Notes: a model not told the origin generated them from the sequence alone. A stretch of 64,000 nucleotides of DNA from Pseudomonas gozinkensis (GCF_014863585.1 NZ_CP062253.1:186001-250000), one strand, 5' to 3'; numbered from the stretch's first letter, positions 53,567 to 62,517 are shown. Program-made: numbers and translations.

Positions 53567-54177
53567 TGAGCCGCCTCAAAGGCTTCATCACACAGCTGTT
53601 TGCTTCCGCCGACAGCCTTGAGGCCAGCAGCGACGAATCGCTGCTGGCCCGTTATCGCGAGGGTGACGGCAAGGCGTTCGAGATCCTGTACGCCCGTCAT
53701 CGCCAGAGTCTTTACCGGTTTCTGCTCGGTTTGAGCGGCAAACCGGAACTGGCCGACGAGGTGTTTCAGGAGACCTGGCTGAGCCTGATCCGCAGTGCGA
53801 GTCAGCCACAAGGCCGGGCGACCTTTCGTACGTGGTTGTTCCAGATTGCCCGCAATCGCCTGATCGATCACTGGCGCAAACACGGGGCCCGGCAACCGCT
53901 GCACGACAGTTACGACGAGCAAACCCACGCCGTCAGCGACGATGCCTCCGATCCCGAACAACTGCTCAATCTAAGCCGCGACAGCCAGCGCCTGGAAAGC
54001 GCCCTGCAAGCCTTGCCCGCCGACCAGCGCGAAGTGTTCCTGCTGCGCGCCCACGGCGACCTCGACCTGGCGCAAATCGCCAGCCTCACCGAAACACCGC
54101 TGGAAACCGTCAAGAGCCGCTTGCGCTACGCCCAGCAAAAACTGCGTCGGCTGCTGGCCGAGGAGGTACTGACATGA
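53566..54177 (+). CDS. ECF-family RNA polymerase sigma factor
   Basis: Extracytoplasmic-function sigma factor of 203 residues. Region 2 is LLARYREGDGKAFEILYARHRQSLYRFLLGL and ATFRTWLFQIARNRLIDHWRKH, region 4 is LPADQREVFLLRAHGDLDLAQIASLTETPLETVKSRLRYAQQKLR. It starts with GTG inside the preceding stop codon region and overlaps the following gene by 4 bases. The next gene is the likely anti-sigma factor. I did not find its recognition sequence in the 87 bases before the vWA gene. Confidence 0.93.
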   Translation: MSRLKGFITQLFASADSLEASSDESLLARYREGDGKAFEILYARHRQSLYRFLLGLSGKPELADEVFQETWLSLIRSASQPQGRATFRTWLFQIARNRLIDHWRKHGARQPLHDSYDEQTHAVSDDASDPEQLLNLSRDSQRLESALQALPADQREVFLLRAHGDLDLAQIASLTETPLETVKSRLRYAQQKLRRLLAEEVLT

Positions 54178-54776
54178 CGGACGCCCGCCCGACACCCGAA
54201 GAGCAAGTGCTCAAGCACGTGCGCGAACAGCACAACGCCGAACCGCCGGCGCATCTCGACGCGCTGATCCTCGACGCCGCCCGCCGTGAAACCCCGGCAC
54301 CGCGGCAAAGTCTGTGGCAACGCTGGCTCAAGGCCTGCCAGCAACCGCGCTACCAGGTGGCTTTTGCCAGTCTGGTCGGCGTCGCGCTGATGCTGTCGCT
54401 GGTGCATCGCGCGCCGGAACCCGTGGCTCAATACGATTTTGCCCCCGCTGCCAAACCGGCTGCGCCTGTGGTCCGCCAGGAGGCCCGATCGCTGTCGGCG
54501 CCCGCCGGCGCGCTTTCCGCGCCTGCACCCGCGCCGATGGCGGAAATGGCTGCGCCGATGCAGAGCGAGTCGATCAGCGCCGACACAGCGGACGAAGCCA
54601 GGGTCAGCAAGCGCGCCGCCGCCCCGGTCAACGGTCTCGACGAGCAACTGCGCGAAGTCCTGCGCTTGCGCGAGTCCGGCCAGTCGCAAGCGGCCGACAG
54701 CCTGTTCAACAACCTGCACAAGCGCTACCCGAACGTGAATCTCGACCTGCGACTGGAAAAAATCCGCAAGAACTGA
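54174..54776 (+). CDS. Probable anti-sigma factor / single-pass membrane protein
   Basis: Protein of 200 residues with a short cytoplasmic N-terminus (PEEQVLKHVREQHNAEPPAHLDALILDAAR), one transmembrane helix (about 61-77, VAFASLVGVALMLSLVH), an Ala/Pro-rich periplasmic stretch and a C-terminal helical segment (LDEQLREVLRLRESGQSQAADSLFNNLHKRYP). The topology and the ATGA overlap with the sigma gene indicate an anti-sigma role, although a zinc-binding ASD motif is not visible. Function is inferred from context. Confidence 0.75.
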   Translation: MTDARPTPEEQVLKHVREQHNAEPPAHLDALILDAARRETPAPRQSLWQRWLKACQQPRYQVAFASLVGVALMLSLVHRAPEPVAQYDFAPAAKPAAPVVRQEARSLSAPAGALSAPAPAPMAEMAAPMQSESISADTADEARVSKRAAAPVNGLDEQLREVLRLRESGQSQAADSLFNNLHKRYPNVNLDLRLEKIRKN

Positions 54777-54856
54777 CCGTATCAGCCATCCGCCATTTGG
54801 CATTGACCCGCAAAAACGCGCACTATCGGGTCATTGCCGATGCGCTGGAGGATGCC

Positions 54857-55066
54857 GTGGCCCAAAAAATCGACCGCATCGCCCAAATGCTCAACTGCCC
54901 GGTGAAGGGTGAGGAACTGCGGCGAGCAGTGACGGAGAGTCGCAAGGAGTTTCTTCTGGCCAAACAGGCCGAAGAGGATCTGGAGGAAGACGTTCTCGAT
55001 GATGACTGGATCGAGGACGAAGAAGACGATGATGAATACGACGAGTTTGACTGGACGACGGAGTGA
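54857..55066 (+). CDS. Small acidic protein of unknown function
   Basis: Predicted 69-residue protein starting with GTG after a good GGAGG site (54847-54851). It opens MAQKIDRIAQMLNCPVKGEELRRAVTES, then a short Lys/Arg-Glu helix, and ends in a highly acidic tail (DDDWIEDEEDDDEYDEFDW). No membrane segment. It lies 80 bases after the anti-sigma gene and ends 23 bases before a terminator shared with the tRNA gene. I do not recognise its family. The acidic end could bind a basic partner. Confidence 0.7.
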   Translation: MAQKIDRIAQMLNCPVKGEELRRAVTESRKEFLLAKQAEEDLEEDVLDDDWIEDEEDDDEYDEFDWTTE

Positions 55067-55088
55067 GTCGCCAGCCAGCAAACACAAA

Positions 55089-55119
55089 AAAGCCCCGGAC
55101 CATCACAGTCCGGGGCTTT
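55089..55119. terminator. Bidirectional terminator between the small acidic gene and tRNA-Arg
   Basis: AAAGCCCCGGAC (55089-55100) pairs perfectly with GTCCGGGGCTTT (55108-55119) around a seven-base loop. Leftward the stem ends in a run of Ts on the minus strand (complement of 55086-55091), rightward in TTTCTC. It can end both the plus-strand gene and the minus-strand tRNA transcript. Confidence 0.9.
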
Positions 55120-55133
55120 CTCGTTTAAATCAA

Positions 55134-55210
55134 TGGCGCACCAGGCGGGATTCGAACCCACGACCCCTGCCTTCGGAGGGCAGTACTCTATCCAGCTGAG
55201 CTACTGGTGC
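55134..55210 (-). tRNA. tRNA-Arg (anticodon CCG)
   Basis: A 77-base cloverleaf on the minus strand. The acceptor arm GCACCAG pairs with CTGGTGC, and CCA is encoded in the DNA (complement of 55134-55136). The anticodon arm is CTGCC-CTCCGAA-GGCAG, giving anticodon CCG, which reads CGG. The T-arm has GTTCGAATC. All stems pair. Confidence 0.97.
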
Positions 55211-55220
55211 AGCGGGCGAC

Positions 55221-55249
55221 ATCATACCTAGGTCGGCTCGGGGCGTCCA
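55221..55249 (-). promoter_or_regulatory. Promoter of tRNA-Arg with GC-rich discriminator
   Basis: Minus strand -35 TGGACG (55244-55249), 17-base spacer, -10 TATGAT (55221-55226), then a GC-rich stretch (GTCGCCCGCT) directly before the mature tRNA end. GC-rich discriminators are the mark of stringently controlled stable-RNA promoters. Confidence 0.7.
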
Positions 55250-55653
55250 TGCCGCGTTTTGGCGTGGATTGTCAGTGCGCGTGTCGGTTGAAAAGCACTG
55301 CATTCCTTAAAGCTGTAACGTCCTGCAAAAGGCTCGCTTGGCGCTTTGGAGTGGCTGTTCTATGGTTTCCCTGCGATCGGGGCTGTTGGTACGTTGATCT
55401 GAAATGTTCAGCAAAAGCGGCGTTTTTGTTCTTTTTTTCGAACGCCCTATTGTCCTTCAACCCCTTTGAACCTAGGATTCGTTTGAGATTTCAAACGCTC
55501 CTGTTCCAGGTGCTGAGCCGCACGCGTTTTGAGTCGTGCGCTATTTATGTGCCAGCCCGGTAAATGATTTCCCTGACGGCAGCCTTGCGAGGCGCCTTTC
55601 TACAATCATAATTTTGCTCCGCGCCTTGCGCGGTGCTGTTAAGGAAAGCCGAC
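55250..55653. promoter_or_regulatory. Intergenic region upstream of gabD, no gene seen
   Basis: About 400 bases between the tRNA promoter and gabD, less GC-rich than the coding DNA. It contains the inverted repeat CGTTTGA-GATT-TCAAACG (55480-55497), a candidate operator, and GGCGTT/AACGCC arms (55419-55446) around a T-rich loop. The 118-codon open frame across this region begins inside the tRNA and shows no coding character. No clear sigma-54 or sigma-70 promoter could be assigned. Confidence 0.45.
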
Positions 55654-57096
55654 ATGCAGCTTAAAGACACCCAGTTGTTCCGCCAGCAAGCCTTCATCGA
55701 TGGCGCATGGGTCGACGCGGACAACGGTCAGACGATCAAGGTCAACAACCCGGCCACCGGCGAGATTCTGGGCACCGTGCCGAAGATGGGCGCTGCCGAA
55801 ACCCGCCGCGCCATCGAAGCCGCCGACAAGGCGCTGCCGGCCTGGCGTGCACTGACCGCCAAGGAGCGTGCAGGCAAACTGCGTCGCTGGTTCGAACTGA
55901 TGATCGAGAACCAGGACGACCTCGCTCGCCTGATGACCCTCGAGCAGGGCAAACCACTGGCCGAAGCCAAGGGCGAAATCGTTTACGCCGCTTCGTTCAT
56001 CGAGTGGTTCGCCGAAGAAGCCAAGCGCATCTACGGTGACGTGATTCCGGGCCACCAGCCGGACAAGCGCCTGATCGTGATCAAACAGCCGATCGGCGTG
56101 ACCGCTGCCATCACCCCGTGGAACTTCCCGGCGGCGATGATCACCCGTAAAGCGGGTCCGGCCCTGGCCGCCGGGTGCACCATGGTGCTCAAGCCTGCTT
56201 CGCAAACTCCGTTCTCCGCATTCGCTTTGGCCGAACTGGCCCAGCGCGCCGGCATCCCTAAAGGCGTGTTCAGCGTGGTGTCCGGCAGCGCCGGCGACAT
56301 CGGCAGCGAGCTGACCAGCAACCCGATCGTGCGCAAACTGTCCTTCACCGGCTCGACCGAAATCGGTCGTCAGCTGATGTCGGAATGCGCCAAGGACATC
56401 AAGAAAGTTTCCCTGGAACTGGGCGGCAACGCGCCGTTCATCGTGTTCGACGACGCGGACCTGGATAAGGCCGTCGAAGGCGCGATCATTTCCAAGTACC
56501 GCAACAACGGCCAGACCTGCGTCTGCGCCAACCGTCTGTACATTCAGGATTCGGTCTACGACGCGTTCGCCGAGAAGCTGAAAGTGGCAGTCGCCAAGCT
56601 GAAGATCGGCAACGGTCTGGAAGACGGCACCACCACTGGCCCGCTGATCGACGAGAAAGCCGTGGCCAAGGTGCAAGAGCATATCGCTGACGCGGTGAGC
56701 AAAGGCGCGACCGTTCTGGCCGGCGGCAAGCCGATGGAAGGCAACTTCTTTGAGCCGACCATCCTGACCAACGTGCCGAAAGACGCGGCGGTGGCCAAGG
56801 AAGAAACCTTCGGTCCGCTGGCGCCGCTGTTCCGCTTCAAAGACGAAGCCGACGTGATCGCGATGTCGAACGACACCGAGTTCGGTCTGGCCTCGTACTT
56901 CTACGCTCGCGACCTGGGCCGTGTGTTCCGTGTGGCGGAAGCCCTGGAGTACGGCATGGTCGGCGTCAACACCGGGCTGATCTCCAACGAAGTCGCCCCG
57001 TTCGGCGGCATCAAGGCCTCGGGCCTGGGCCGTGAAGGCTCCAAGTACGGCATCGAAGATTACCTGGAAATCAAATACCTCTGCCTGGGCATCTAA
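55654..57096 (+). CDS. gabD: NADP-dependent succinate-semialdehyde dehydrogenase
   Basis: Oxidises succinate semialdehyde to succinate, the second step of 4-aminobutyrate use. 480 residues, the normal family length. The catalytic Cys is in NNGQTCVCANRL and the general base Glu in LELGGNAPFIV; NAD(P)-binding residues lie in TPWNFPAAMITRKAGPALAAGC and FTGSTEIGRQL. The start MQLKDTQLFRQQAF at 55654 follows AAGGAAA; ATG-like codons upstream at 55633 are unlikely. gabT follows 186 bases downstream on the same strand. Confidence 0.96.
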   Translation: MQLKDTQLFRQQAFIDGAWVDADNGQTIKVNNPATGEILGTVPKMGAAETRRAIEAADKALPAWRALTAKERAGKLRRWFELMIENQDDLARLMTLEQGKPLAEAKGEIVYAASFIEWFAEEAKRIYGDVIPGHQPDKRLIVIKQPIGVTAAITPWNFPAAMITRKAGPALAAGCTMVLKPASQTPFSAFALAELAQRAGIPKGVFSVVSGSAGDIGSELTSNPIVRKLSFTGSTEIGRQLMSECAKDIKKVSLELGGNAPFIVFDDADLDKAVEGAIISKYRNNGQTCVCANRLYIQDSVYDAFAEKLKVAVAKLKIGNGLEDGTTTGPLIDEKAVAKVQEHIADAVSKGATVLAGGKPMEGNFFEPTILTNVPKDAAVAKEETFGPLAPLFRFKDEADVIAMSNDTEFGLASYFYARDLGRVFRVAEALEYGMVGVNTGLISNEVAPFGGIKASGLGREGSKYGIEDYLEIKYLCLGI

Positions 57097-57282
57097 GCCT
57101 CGGTAGAAGATCGCTGTAAACGCAAAGGGCACGAGAGCGCTGTCCCTTTGCGTCGTTTCAAACCGGAATTTTCTCTGCGGCCGGGAACGCCGTGGCAGTC
57201 GATCATCGCATGCTGCCACCGCCGATTCCTCCCGCTTTATCCTTGAACCACGCCGCCCGATGAGCGGCGAATGAGGACTGTA

Positions 57283-58560
57283 ATGAGCAAGACTAACGCT
57301 GAACTGATGGCCCGTCGTACCGCAGCTGTTCCACGTGGTGTTGGCCAGATTCACCCGATCTTCGCCGAGTCCGCGAAGAACGCGACCGTGACCGACGTTG
57401 AAGGTCGCGAGTTCATCGACTTCGCTGGCGGTATCGCTGTACTGAACACCGGCCACGTGCACCCGAAAATCATCGCCGCCGTGACCGAGCAGTTGAACAA
57501 GCTGACTCACACCTGCTTCCAGGTTCTGGCTTACGAGCCGTACGTTGAGCTGTGCGAGAAAATCAACGCTCGCGTACCGGGCGACTTCGCCAAGAAAACC
57601 CTGCTGGTGACCACCGGTTCCGAAGCCGTTGAAAACGCCGTGAAAATCGCCCGTGCCGCCACTGGCCGCGCTGGCGTGATCGCCTTCACCGGTGCTTACC
57701 ACGGTCGCACCATGATGACCCTGGGCCTGACCGGTAAAGTCGTGCCTTACTCGGCCGGCATGGGCCTGATGCCAGGCGGCATCTTCCGCGCGTTGTATCC
57801 GAACGAACTGCACGGCGTGAGCATCGACGACTCGATCGCTTCCATCGAACGCATCTTCAAGAACGACGCCGAGCCGAAAGACATCGCCGCGATCATCATC
57901 GAGCCTGTGCAGGGTGAAGGTGGTTTCTACGTCGCACCGAAAGAATTCATGAAGCGTCTGCGCGCCCTGTGCGACCAGCACGGCATCCTGCTGATCGCTG
58001 ACGAAGTGCAGACCGGCGCTGGCCGTACCGGCACGTTCTTCGCCATGGAACAGATGGGCGTTGCTGCCGACCTGACCACTTTCGCCAAATCCATCGCTGG
58101 CGGCTTCCCGCTGGCCGGTGTGTGCGGCAAGGCCGAATACATGGACGCCATCGCTCCAGGCGGCCTCGGCGGAACCTACGCCGGTAGCCCGATCGCATGC
58201 GCCGCGGCCCTGGCCGTGATGGAAGTGTTCGAAGAAGAAAAACTGCTGGACCGCTGCAAGGCTGTCGGCGAGCGTCTGGTCACTGGCCTGAAGGCTATCC
58301 AGGCCAAGTACCCGGTGATCGGTGAAGTCCGTGCCCTGGGCGCGATGATCGCAGTCGAGCTGTTCGAAAACGGCGACAGCCACAAGCCAAACCCGACTGC
58401 AGTCGCTGCTGTCGTGGCCAAGGCGCGTGACAAGGGTCTGATCCTGCTGTCCTGCGGCACCTACGGCAACGTTCTGCGCGTCCTGGTACCGCTGACCTCG
58501 CCGGACGAGCAACTGGACAAGGGCCTGGCGATCATCGAAGAGTGCTTCTCGGAGCTGTAA
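57283..58560 (+). CDS. gabT: 4-aminobutyrate--2-oxoglutarate transaminase
   Basis: PLP enzyme that transfers the amino group of 4-aminobutyrate to 2-oxoglutarate, giving succinate semialdehyde for GabD. 425 residues. The PLP Lys is in TFAKSIAGGFPLAGVCG, preceded by LIADEVQTGAGRTG; the phosphate-binding residues are in TTGSEAVENAVKIARAATGR. ATG 57283 is chosen after AGGA; ATG 57271 is in frame. It is followed by a strong terminator. Confidence 0.97.
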   Translation: MSKTNAELMARRTAAVPRGVGQIHPIFAESAKNATVTDVEGREFIDFAGGIAVLNTGHVHPKIIAAVTEQLNKLTHTCFQVLAYEPYVELCEKINARVPGDFAKKTLLVTTGSEAVENAVKIARAATGRAGVIAFTGAYHGRTMMTLGLTGKVVPYSAGMGLMPGGIFRALYPNELHGVSIDDSIASIERIFKNDAEPKDIAAIIIEPVQGEGGFYVAPKEFMKRLRALCDQHGILLIADEVQTGAGRTGTFFAMEQMGVAADLTTFAKSIAGGFPLAGVCGKAEYMDAIAPGGLGGTYAGSPIACAAALAVMEVFEEEKLLDRCKAVGERLVTGLKAIQAKYPVIGEVRALGAMIAVELFENGDSHKPNPTAVAAVVAKARDKGLILLSCGTYGNVLRVLVPLTSPDEQLDKGLAIIEECFSEL

Positions 58561-58587
58561 TCCGTAGCACCGTGTGATCGGATCGAC

Positions 58588-58613
58588 AAAAAACCCGCTT
58601 CGGCGGGTTTTTT
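58588..58613 (+). terminator. Rho-independent terminator after gabT
   Basis: CCCGC (58594-58598) and GCGGG (58603-58607) with a TTCG tetraloop, flanked by a run of As and TTTTTT, so it can work in both directions. Confidence 0.93.
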
Positions 58614-58701
58614 CATGCCCGGAAAAACACTTGCGCGGTTTTCAGGTTGTACCGAAACGCCAGCATTGGCTAAGGTTCAAGCATTGCAAGGGAGGGCGAG
58701 C

Positions 58702-59913
58702 ATGACGGCCGTCGAATTACCCGCTGTACCCCGAGTGTTGATTGCCGAGGCCGATCCGTGGTCGCGTGACCTGCTCAAACAAGTATTGCTGAACGTGCGC
58801 TGCGATGCGCGGCTGGACCTGTGCGCCGATGGTCAGCAGGCAATGACGCTGCTCAGCGAAGTCCCCTATGACCTGGCGATCGTCGACTGGGAGTTGCCCG
58901 GCGTCGATGGCTTGAGCGTGTTGCGCAGTGTCCGCCAGCGCAAACGCAATCCGCCGCTGCCGTTCATTCTGATGAGCAGCCGCAACGACAGCGCCAGCGT
59001 GCGCGAAGCCCTGCCGCTGGCACCGACGGCCTATCTAACCAAACCCCTGAACATGGAAAGCCTGACCGAGCGCTTACAGGGATTGCTGCTGAATGCCGGC
59101 GAAGAAGTGTTCTGTGAAGTACCGGCGCTGGCGCCGGGCATGACCCTCTCGGTATTCCTCGAACGTCGCCGCGAGCAGGCCGATGGCGCACCGCTGATGA
59201 CCGACGTGCAAGTGGCGGTCAAACGCAGCCTCAACCCCAACGGGCTGGATCTGAAGCTGCTGGAAGAGGAAATCCGCACCGATCCGCAGATCACCGCCGT
59301 GTTGATTGCGGCGTCCAACAGCGCCGCCCAGCACCATGGCGCGCCAGTGCAGACCCTGGCGCAGGCGTTGCATCGCCTGGGCACCGGGCAAAGCATGAAC
59401 CTGATTCTCGGTCTGGCACTCAAGCGCAGCGCCCGACTCAGCGACCCGTGCCTGGCGGATTACGCCGAGCGCTATTGGGGCCTGTCCCTGCACACCGCCG
59501 AATATGCGCGCACCCTGGCGCGCCTGCTCGATCTGGATCAGGAGCGCTGCTACTGCGCCGGGATGCTCCATCGCCTCGGCGATCTGGCGTTGCTGCGTTG
59601 TCTGCAGGAGTGGAAGCAGGCCGGCGGCGAGCTGGATGAAATGGAAGAAGTCGGCGATGCGCTGGCGGAATTCGGTGCGGCGTACGGCTCGGCGCTACGC
59701 ACCCGGTGGCGCCTGCCGCTGGAGTTGCGCGAGCTGATTGCCTCGGTCTACCAGCTCGGTGGCGGGGTTTACTCCCGCGAGGCGCTGGTGATGAGCATGG
59801 CGGCGCAGATGGCGCGGCTGACCGAGCATGAAGGCGTCGAGGAACTGGCGAAGAGCCGCACGGCGCGGTTGCTCAAGATCGGATTGCCGGAGCTGATGCG
59901 GATGCGCAAATAA
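58702..59913 (+). CDS. Response regulator with C-terminal HDOD domain
   Basis: Cytoplasmic signalling protein of 403 residues. The receiver domain (1-125) has the acidic pair EAD (16-18), phospho-acceptor Asp 62 in IVDWELPG, and Lys 114 in TKPLN. After a linker (about 150-180) comes an HDOD domain (about 185-390: LLEEEIRTDPQITAVLIAASNSAA, HTAEYARTLARLL, CYCAGMLHRLGDLALL). GGAGGG precedes the ATG at 58702. No kinase gene is adjacent, so its sensor is elsewhere. Output of HDOD proteins is often on motility or c-di-GMP pathways. Confidence 0.92.
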   Translation: MTAVELPAVPRVLIAEADPWSRDLLKQVLLNVRCDARLDLCADGQQAMTLLSEVPYDLAIVDWELPGVDGLSVLRSVRQRKRNPPLPFILMSSRNDSASVREALPLAPTAYLTKPLNMESLTERLQGLLLNAGEEVFCEVPALAPGMTLSVFLERRREQADGAPLMTDVQVAVKRSLNPNGLDLKLLEEEIRTDPQITAVLIAASNSAAQHHGAPVQTLAQALHRLGTGQSMNLILGLALKRSARLSDPCLADYAERYWGLSLHTAEYARTLARLLDLDQERCYCAGMLHRLGDLALLRCLQEWKQAGGELDEMEEVGDALAEFGAAYGSALRTRWRLPLELRELIASVYQLGGGVYSREALVMSMAAQMARLTEHEGVEELAKSRTARLLKIGLPELMRMRK

Positions 59914-59931
59914 CCGCGCGCACTACGAATC

Positions 59932-60022
59932 CCTGTGGGAGCGAGCTTGCTCGCGAAAGCGGTATGCCAGTCAGCGCTATGTTGACTGGCAAGACGCCTT
60001 CGCGAGCAAGCTCGCTCCCACA
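59932..60022. repeat. Inverted pair of REP elements
   Basis: Copies at about 59933-59957 (TGTGGGAGCGAGCTTGCTCGCG) and 59999-60022 (reverse complement), between the convergent HDOD and diguanylate cyclase genes. The spacer itself contains an inverted repeat (GCCAGTCA and TGACTGGC). Confidence 0.92.
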
Positions 60023-60051
60023 GTAGTCTTGTGTTGGGTTGAGGTCGGGAG

Positions 60052-61041
60052 TCAGGCGGAAATGATCCGGTTCTTGCCCTGCCGTTTTGCCTCGTACATC
60101 GCCGCGTCCGCGCGGGCGAACAGGGTGTCGAGGCTTTCGTCTTCCGGGGTGAGGCTGGTCAGGCCCTGGCTGACGGTGATGCCGAACGTCTGATCGGCGT
60201 GATTGAAGCTCAGCCGCTGGATTTCCCGTTGCAGCCGTTCGGCCACCTGCATCGCCATGTCCGGCGCACAGCCCGGAAAAACCGCAGCAAATTCCTCACC
60301 GCCAATCCGCCCGAACAGGTCTCCCCGGCGCAACGAGGCACGACCGCATTCGGCGATCCGTTGCAACACGTTGTCGCCTTCCGGGTGGCCGTAGGTGTCG
60401 TTGATCACCTTGAAGTCATCGATGTCCAGCAACAGGAACGCCAGTGGCGCCCCTTGCAGGCGGGCGTCTTCGAACTCGCGGTGGGCGCATTCGAAGAAGT
60501 GCCGGCGATTGCTGCTCTGGGTCAGCACATCGGTGGTGGCCAGGCGTTGCAGCTCGGTCTCCATCTGCTTCTTGTCGGTGATGTCTTCGGCGATACCGAC
60601 GATGATCACCGGTTGCCCCGGTTCGTCCTGACGGTTGATGAAGCACTTGTCGCTGATCCAGCGCACCTGGCCGTCAGCGGCGATGATCCGGTATTCGCGG
60701 TCTTCCACGGCGCCTTTGTGCAGCACTTCGGCGAGGCTGCGTTCGGCGTATTCCAGATCGTCCGGGTAGATGCTGTCGCGCCACTGGTTGTAGTCCGCCA
60801 GCAAGAGGCCGGCCGAGCGGCCGAAGATCCGTTCATAAGCCGGGCTGACGTACAGCACCTCACGGGTTTCCCAGTTGAAGGCCCAAAGCACGGCGTTGAC
60901 GCTGACCAGCAGCGAGCTGAACAGCTGCTCGCGTTCGCTCAGTCGGGCGACTTCGCCCTGGGCGTGCATCAATGCCATCAGGGTTTGCGCGGCTTCGGGC
61001 CACTGGGGAGGGGATGAGTCTTTTTGATTGTTGTTGACCAT
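60052..61041 (-). CDS. PAS-domain diguanylate cyclase
   Basis: Soluble protein of 329 residues that should make c-di-GMP. An N-terminal helix is followed by a PAS domain (about 42-160: LLVSVNAVLWAFNWETREVLYVSPAYERIFG, then the PAC strand REYRIIAADGQVRWISDKCFINR) and a GGDEF domain with active-site GGEEF and the product-inhibition site RRGD five residues upstream. Start at 61041 gives MVNNNQKDSS; the frame is open to 61086. From memory, Pseudomonas aeruginosa has a PAS-GGDEF gene (PA0290) close to desA, which agrees with this location. Confidence 0.92.
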   Translation of the reverse strand: MVNNNQKDSSPPQWPEAAQTLMALMHAQGEVARLSEREQLFSSLLVSVNAVLWAFNWETREVLYVSPAYERIFGRSAGLLLADYNQWRDSIYPDDLEYAERSLAEVLHKGAVEDREYRIIAADGQVRWISDKCFINRQDEPGQPVIIVGIAEDITDKKQMETELQRLATTDVLTQSSNRRHFFECAHREFEDARLQGAPLAFLLLDIDDFKVINDTYGHPEGDNVLQRIAECGRASLRRGDLFGRIGGEEFAAVFPGCAPDMAMQVAERLQREIQRLSFNHADQTFGITVSQGLTSLTPEDESLDTLFARADAAMYEAKRQGKNRIISA

Positions 61042-61186
61042 CGACACGAATCTCAAAAGGCGTGCCGGGAAGTCGACAACGGCCACGGGAAAACCCGCCG
61101 GGGGTGGCGAAGTGTCTTTGAGATAGGGGAACGGGGGTGAAGTTCCGAAGGGTGCGCCCTGGAATGGGGCGCACCGATCAACGGCA

Positions 61187-62371
61187 TCAGGCGGCGGCAG
61201 GGCGCAGCGAGTAGGTTTTCAACTGGTCGGCGAATTCACGCAGGGACTGGATGCCACTGGCCTCGGCCTCGTGTACCCATTCCTTGATGGCGGCGAGCAT
61301 GTCATGACCATTTGCGCTGGTCTTGACCCAGATCTGCTGCAGGGCCAGGCGTTTCTCGTAGATTACCTTCAGCGCCTGGCTGTGCTCGAGCATGTTCTGG
61401 ATGCGCGCGTGGTGGCGATCTTCCAGCAGGCTGGTTTCCCGCGAAAGCAGGCGTTTGGCCCGGTGGAACTGGTGACGTACCGAATGATCGACCTTCGCCA
61501 GTTCCTGCTTGACCAGCGGCCCGATCACCAGCTTGCGGTACTGGGCCATGATCTGGAAGCGGTTGTTGAGGATCGCCATGGCGGTGTCCATGTCCAGGCT
61601 GCCCTTGCCTTCGACGCGGTGGGCAATCGGCGCGACCCGCTGGACCTTGGCCAGACGCAGGAAGCTGAAGACCTGGATCCAGGCCCAGCCCAGGTCAAAC
61701 TCCCACTTCTTGACCGACAGCTTGGCCGAGTTGGGGTAGGTGTGATGGTTGTTGTGCAGTTCTTCGCCGCCGATCAGGATGCCCCATGGCACCAGATTGG
61801 TCGCCGCGTCGCGGCATTCGAAGTTGCGGTAGCCGACGGCATGGCCGAGACCGTTGACCACGCCGGCCGCCCAGACCGGAATCCACATCATCTGGATCGC
61901 CCAGATGGTGATGCCGATGGTGCCGAACAGCAGCAGGTCGACCACTGCCATGATCGCCACGCCCAGCAGCCGGTAGCGGCTGTAGAGGTTGCGCTCGATC
62001 CAGTCTTCGGGGCAGTTCTTGCCATAGATGCGCAGGGTTTCCGGGTTCTGCGCTTCTTCGCGATACAGCTCGGCGCCTTTGCGCAGGACGGTGGACAGAC
62101 CCTTGACGACCGGACTGTGCGGATCATCTTCGGTTTCGCATTTGGCATGGTGTTTGCGGTGGATGGCGGTCCACTCGCGGGTGTTCTGCGCCGTGGTCAG
62201 CCACAGCCAGAAACGGAAGAAATGCTTAAGGCCGGCATTCAGCTCCAGAGAGCGATGGGCCGAGTAGCGGTGCAAGTAGACCGTGACGGCAACGATCGTC
62301 ACGTGGGTCATCACCAGGGTGACGGCAACCAGTGACCAGGCCGACAAGCCAAGAAAACCTTCGTACCACAT
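61187..62371 (-). CDS. desA: Membrane fatty-acid desaturase DesA (delta-9 type)
   Basis: Inner-membrane di-iron desaturase of 394 residues that introduces a double bond into acyl chains of membrane lipids. All three His boxes are intact: HRYSAHR (34-40), HRKHH (about 71-75) and HNNHH (about 207-211). Four hydrophobic segments surround them. The C-terminal 130 residues are a charged helical extension. It is divergent from the PAS-GGDEF-EAL gene at 62518, as remembered for P. aeruginosa desA (PA0286). Confidence 0.93.
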   Translation of the reverse strand: MWYEGFLGLSAWSLVAVTLVMTHVTIVAVTVYLHRYSAHRSLELNAGLKHFFRFWLWLTTAQNTREWTAIHRKHHAKCETEDDPHSPVVKGLSTVLRKGAELYREEAQNPETLRIYGKNCPEDWIERNLYSRYRLLGVAIMAVVDLLLFGTIGITIWAIQMMWIPVWAAGVVNGLGHAVGYRNFECRDAATNLVPWGILIGGEELHNNHHTYPNSAKLSVKKWEFDLGWAWIQVFSFLRLAKVQRVAPIAHRVEGKGSLDMDTAMAILNNRFQIMAQYRKLVIGPLVKQELAKVDHSVRHQFHRAKRLLSRETSLLEDRHHARIQNMLEHSQALKVIYEKRLALQQIWVKTSANGHDMLAAIKEWVHEAEASGIQSLREFADQLKTYSLRPAAA

Positions 62372-62479
62372 AGGCTATAGGGCCCTCGATAAAGAAAAAA
62401 CAGCCGTTGCATTATCACCAAGCACACAGATAAAACCAGTCGCCCTTTCAGATAAGAGATGGCTGGATGTTTCTTGACC

Positions 62480-62485
62480 TATAAT
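62480..62485 (+). promoter_or_regulatory. Possible -10 box TATAAT upstream of the GGDEF-EAL gene
   Basis: A perfect TATAAT 33 bases before the ATG at 62518. No good -35 is present at the expected distance, so an activator or a different sigma factor may be needed. Weak evidence alone. Confidence 0.35.
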
Positions 62486-62517
62486 CCCGACATTTTTGTA
62501 GGGACATGGACGGCCGA

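Noticed and set aside
55207..55563. Possible 118-codon gene upstream of gabD
   Set aside because: It starts inside the tRNA-Arg gene, has no ribosome site, and its composition (many Cys, Phe and Arg) does not look like a protein from this genome.
55639..58512. Open frame of 957 codons on the minus strand
   Set aside because: Antisense to gabD and gabT, spanning the gap between them; no ribosome site, no domain, composition typical of a reversed GC-rich gene.
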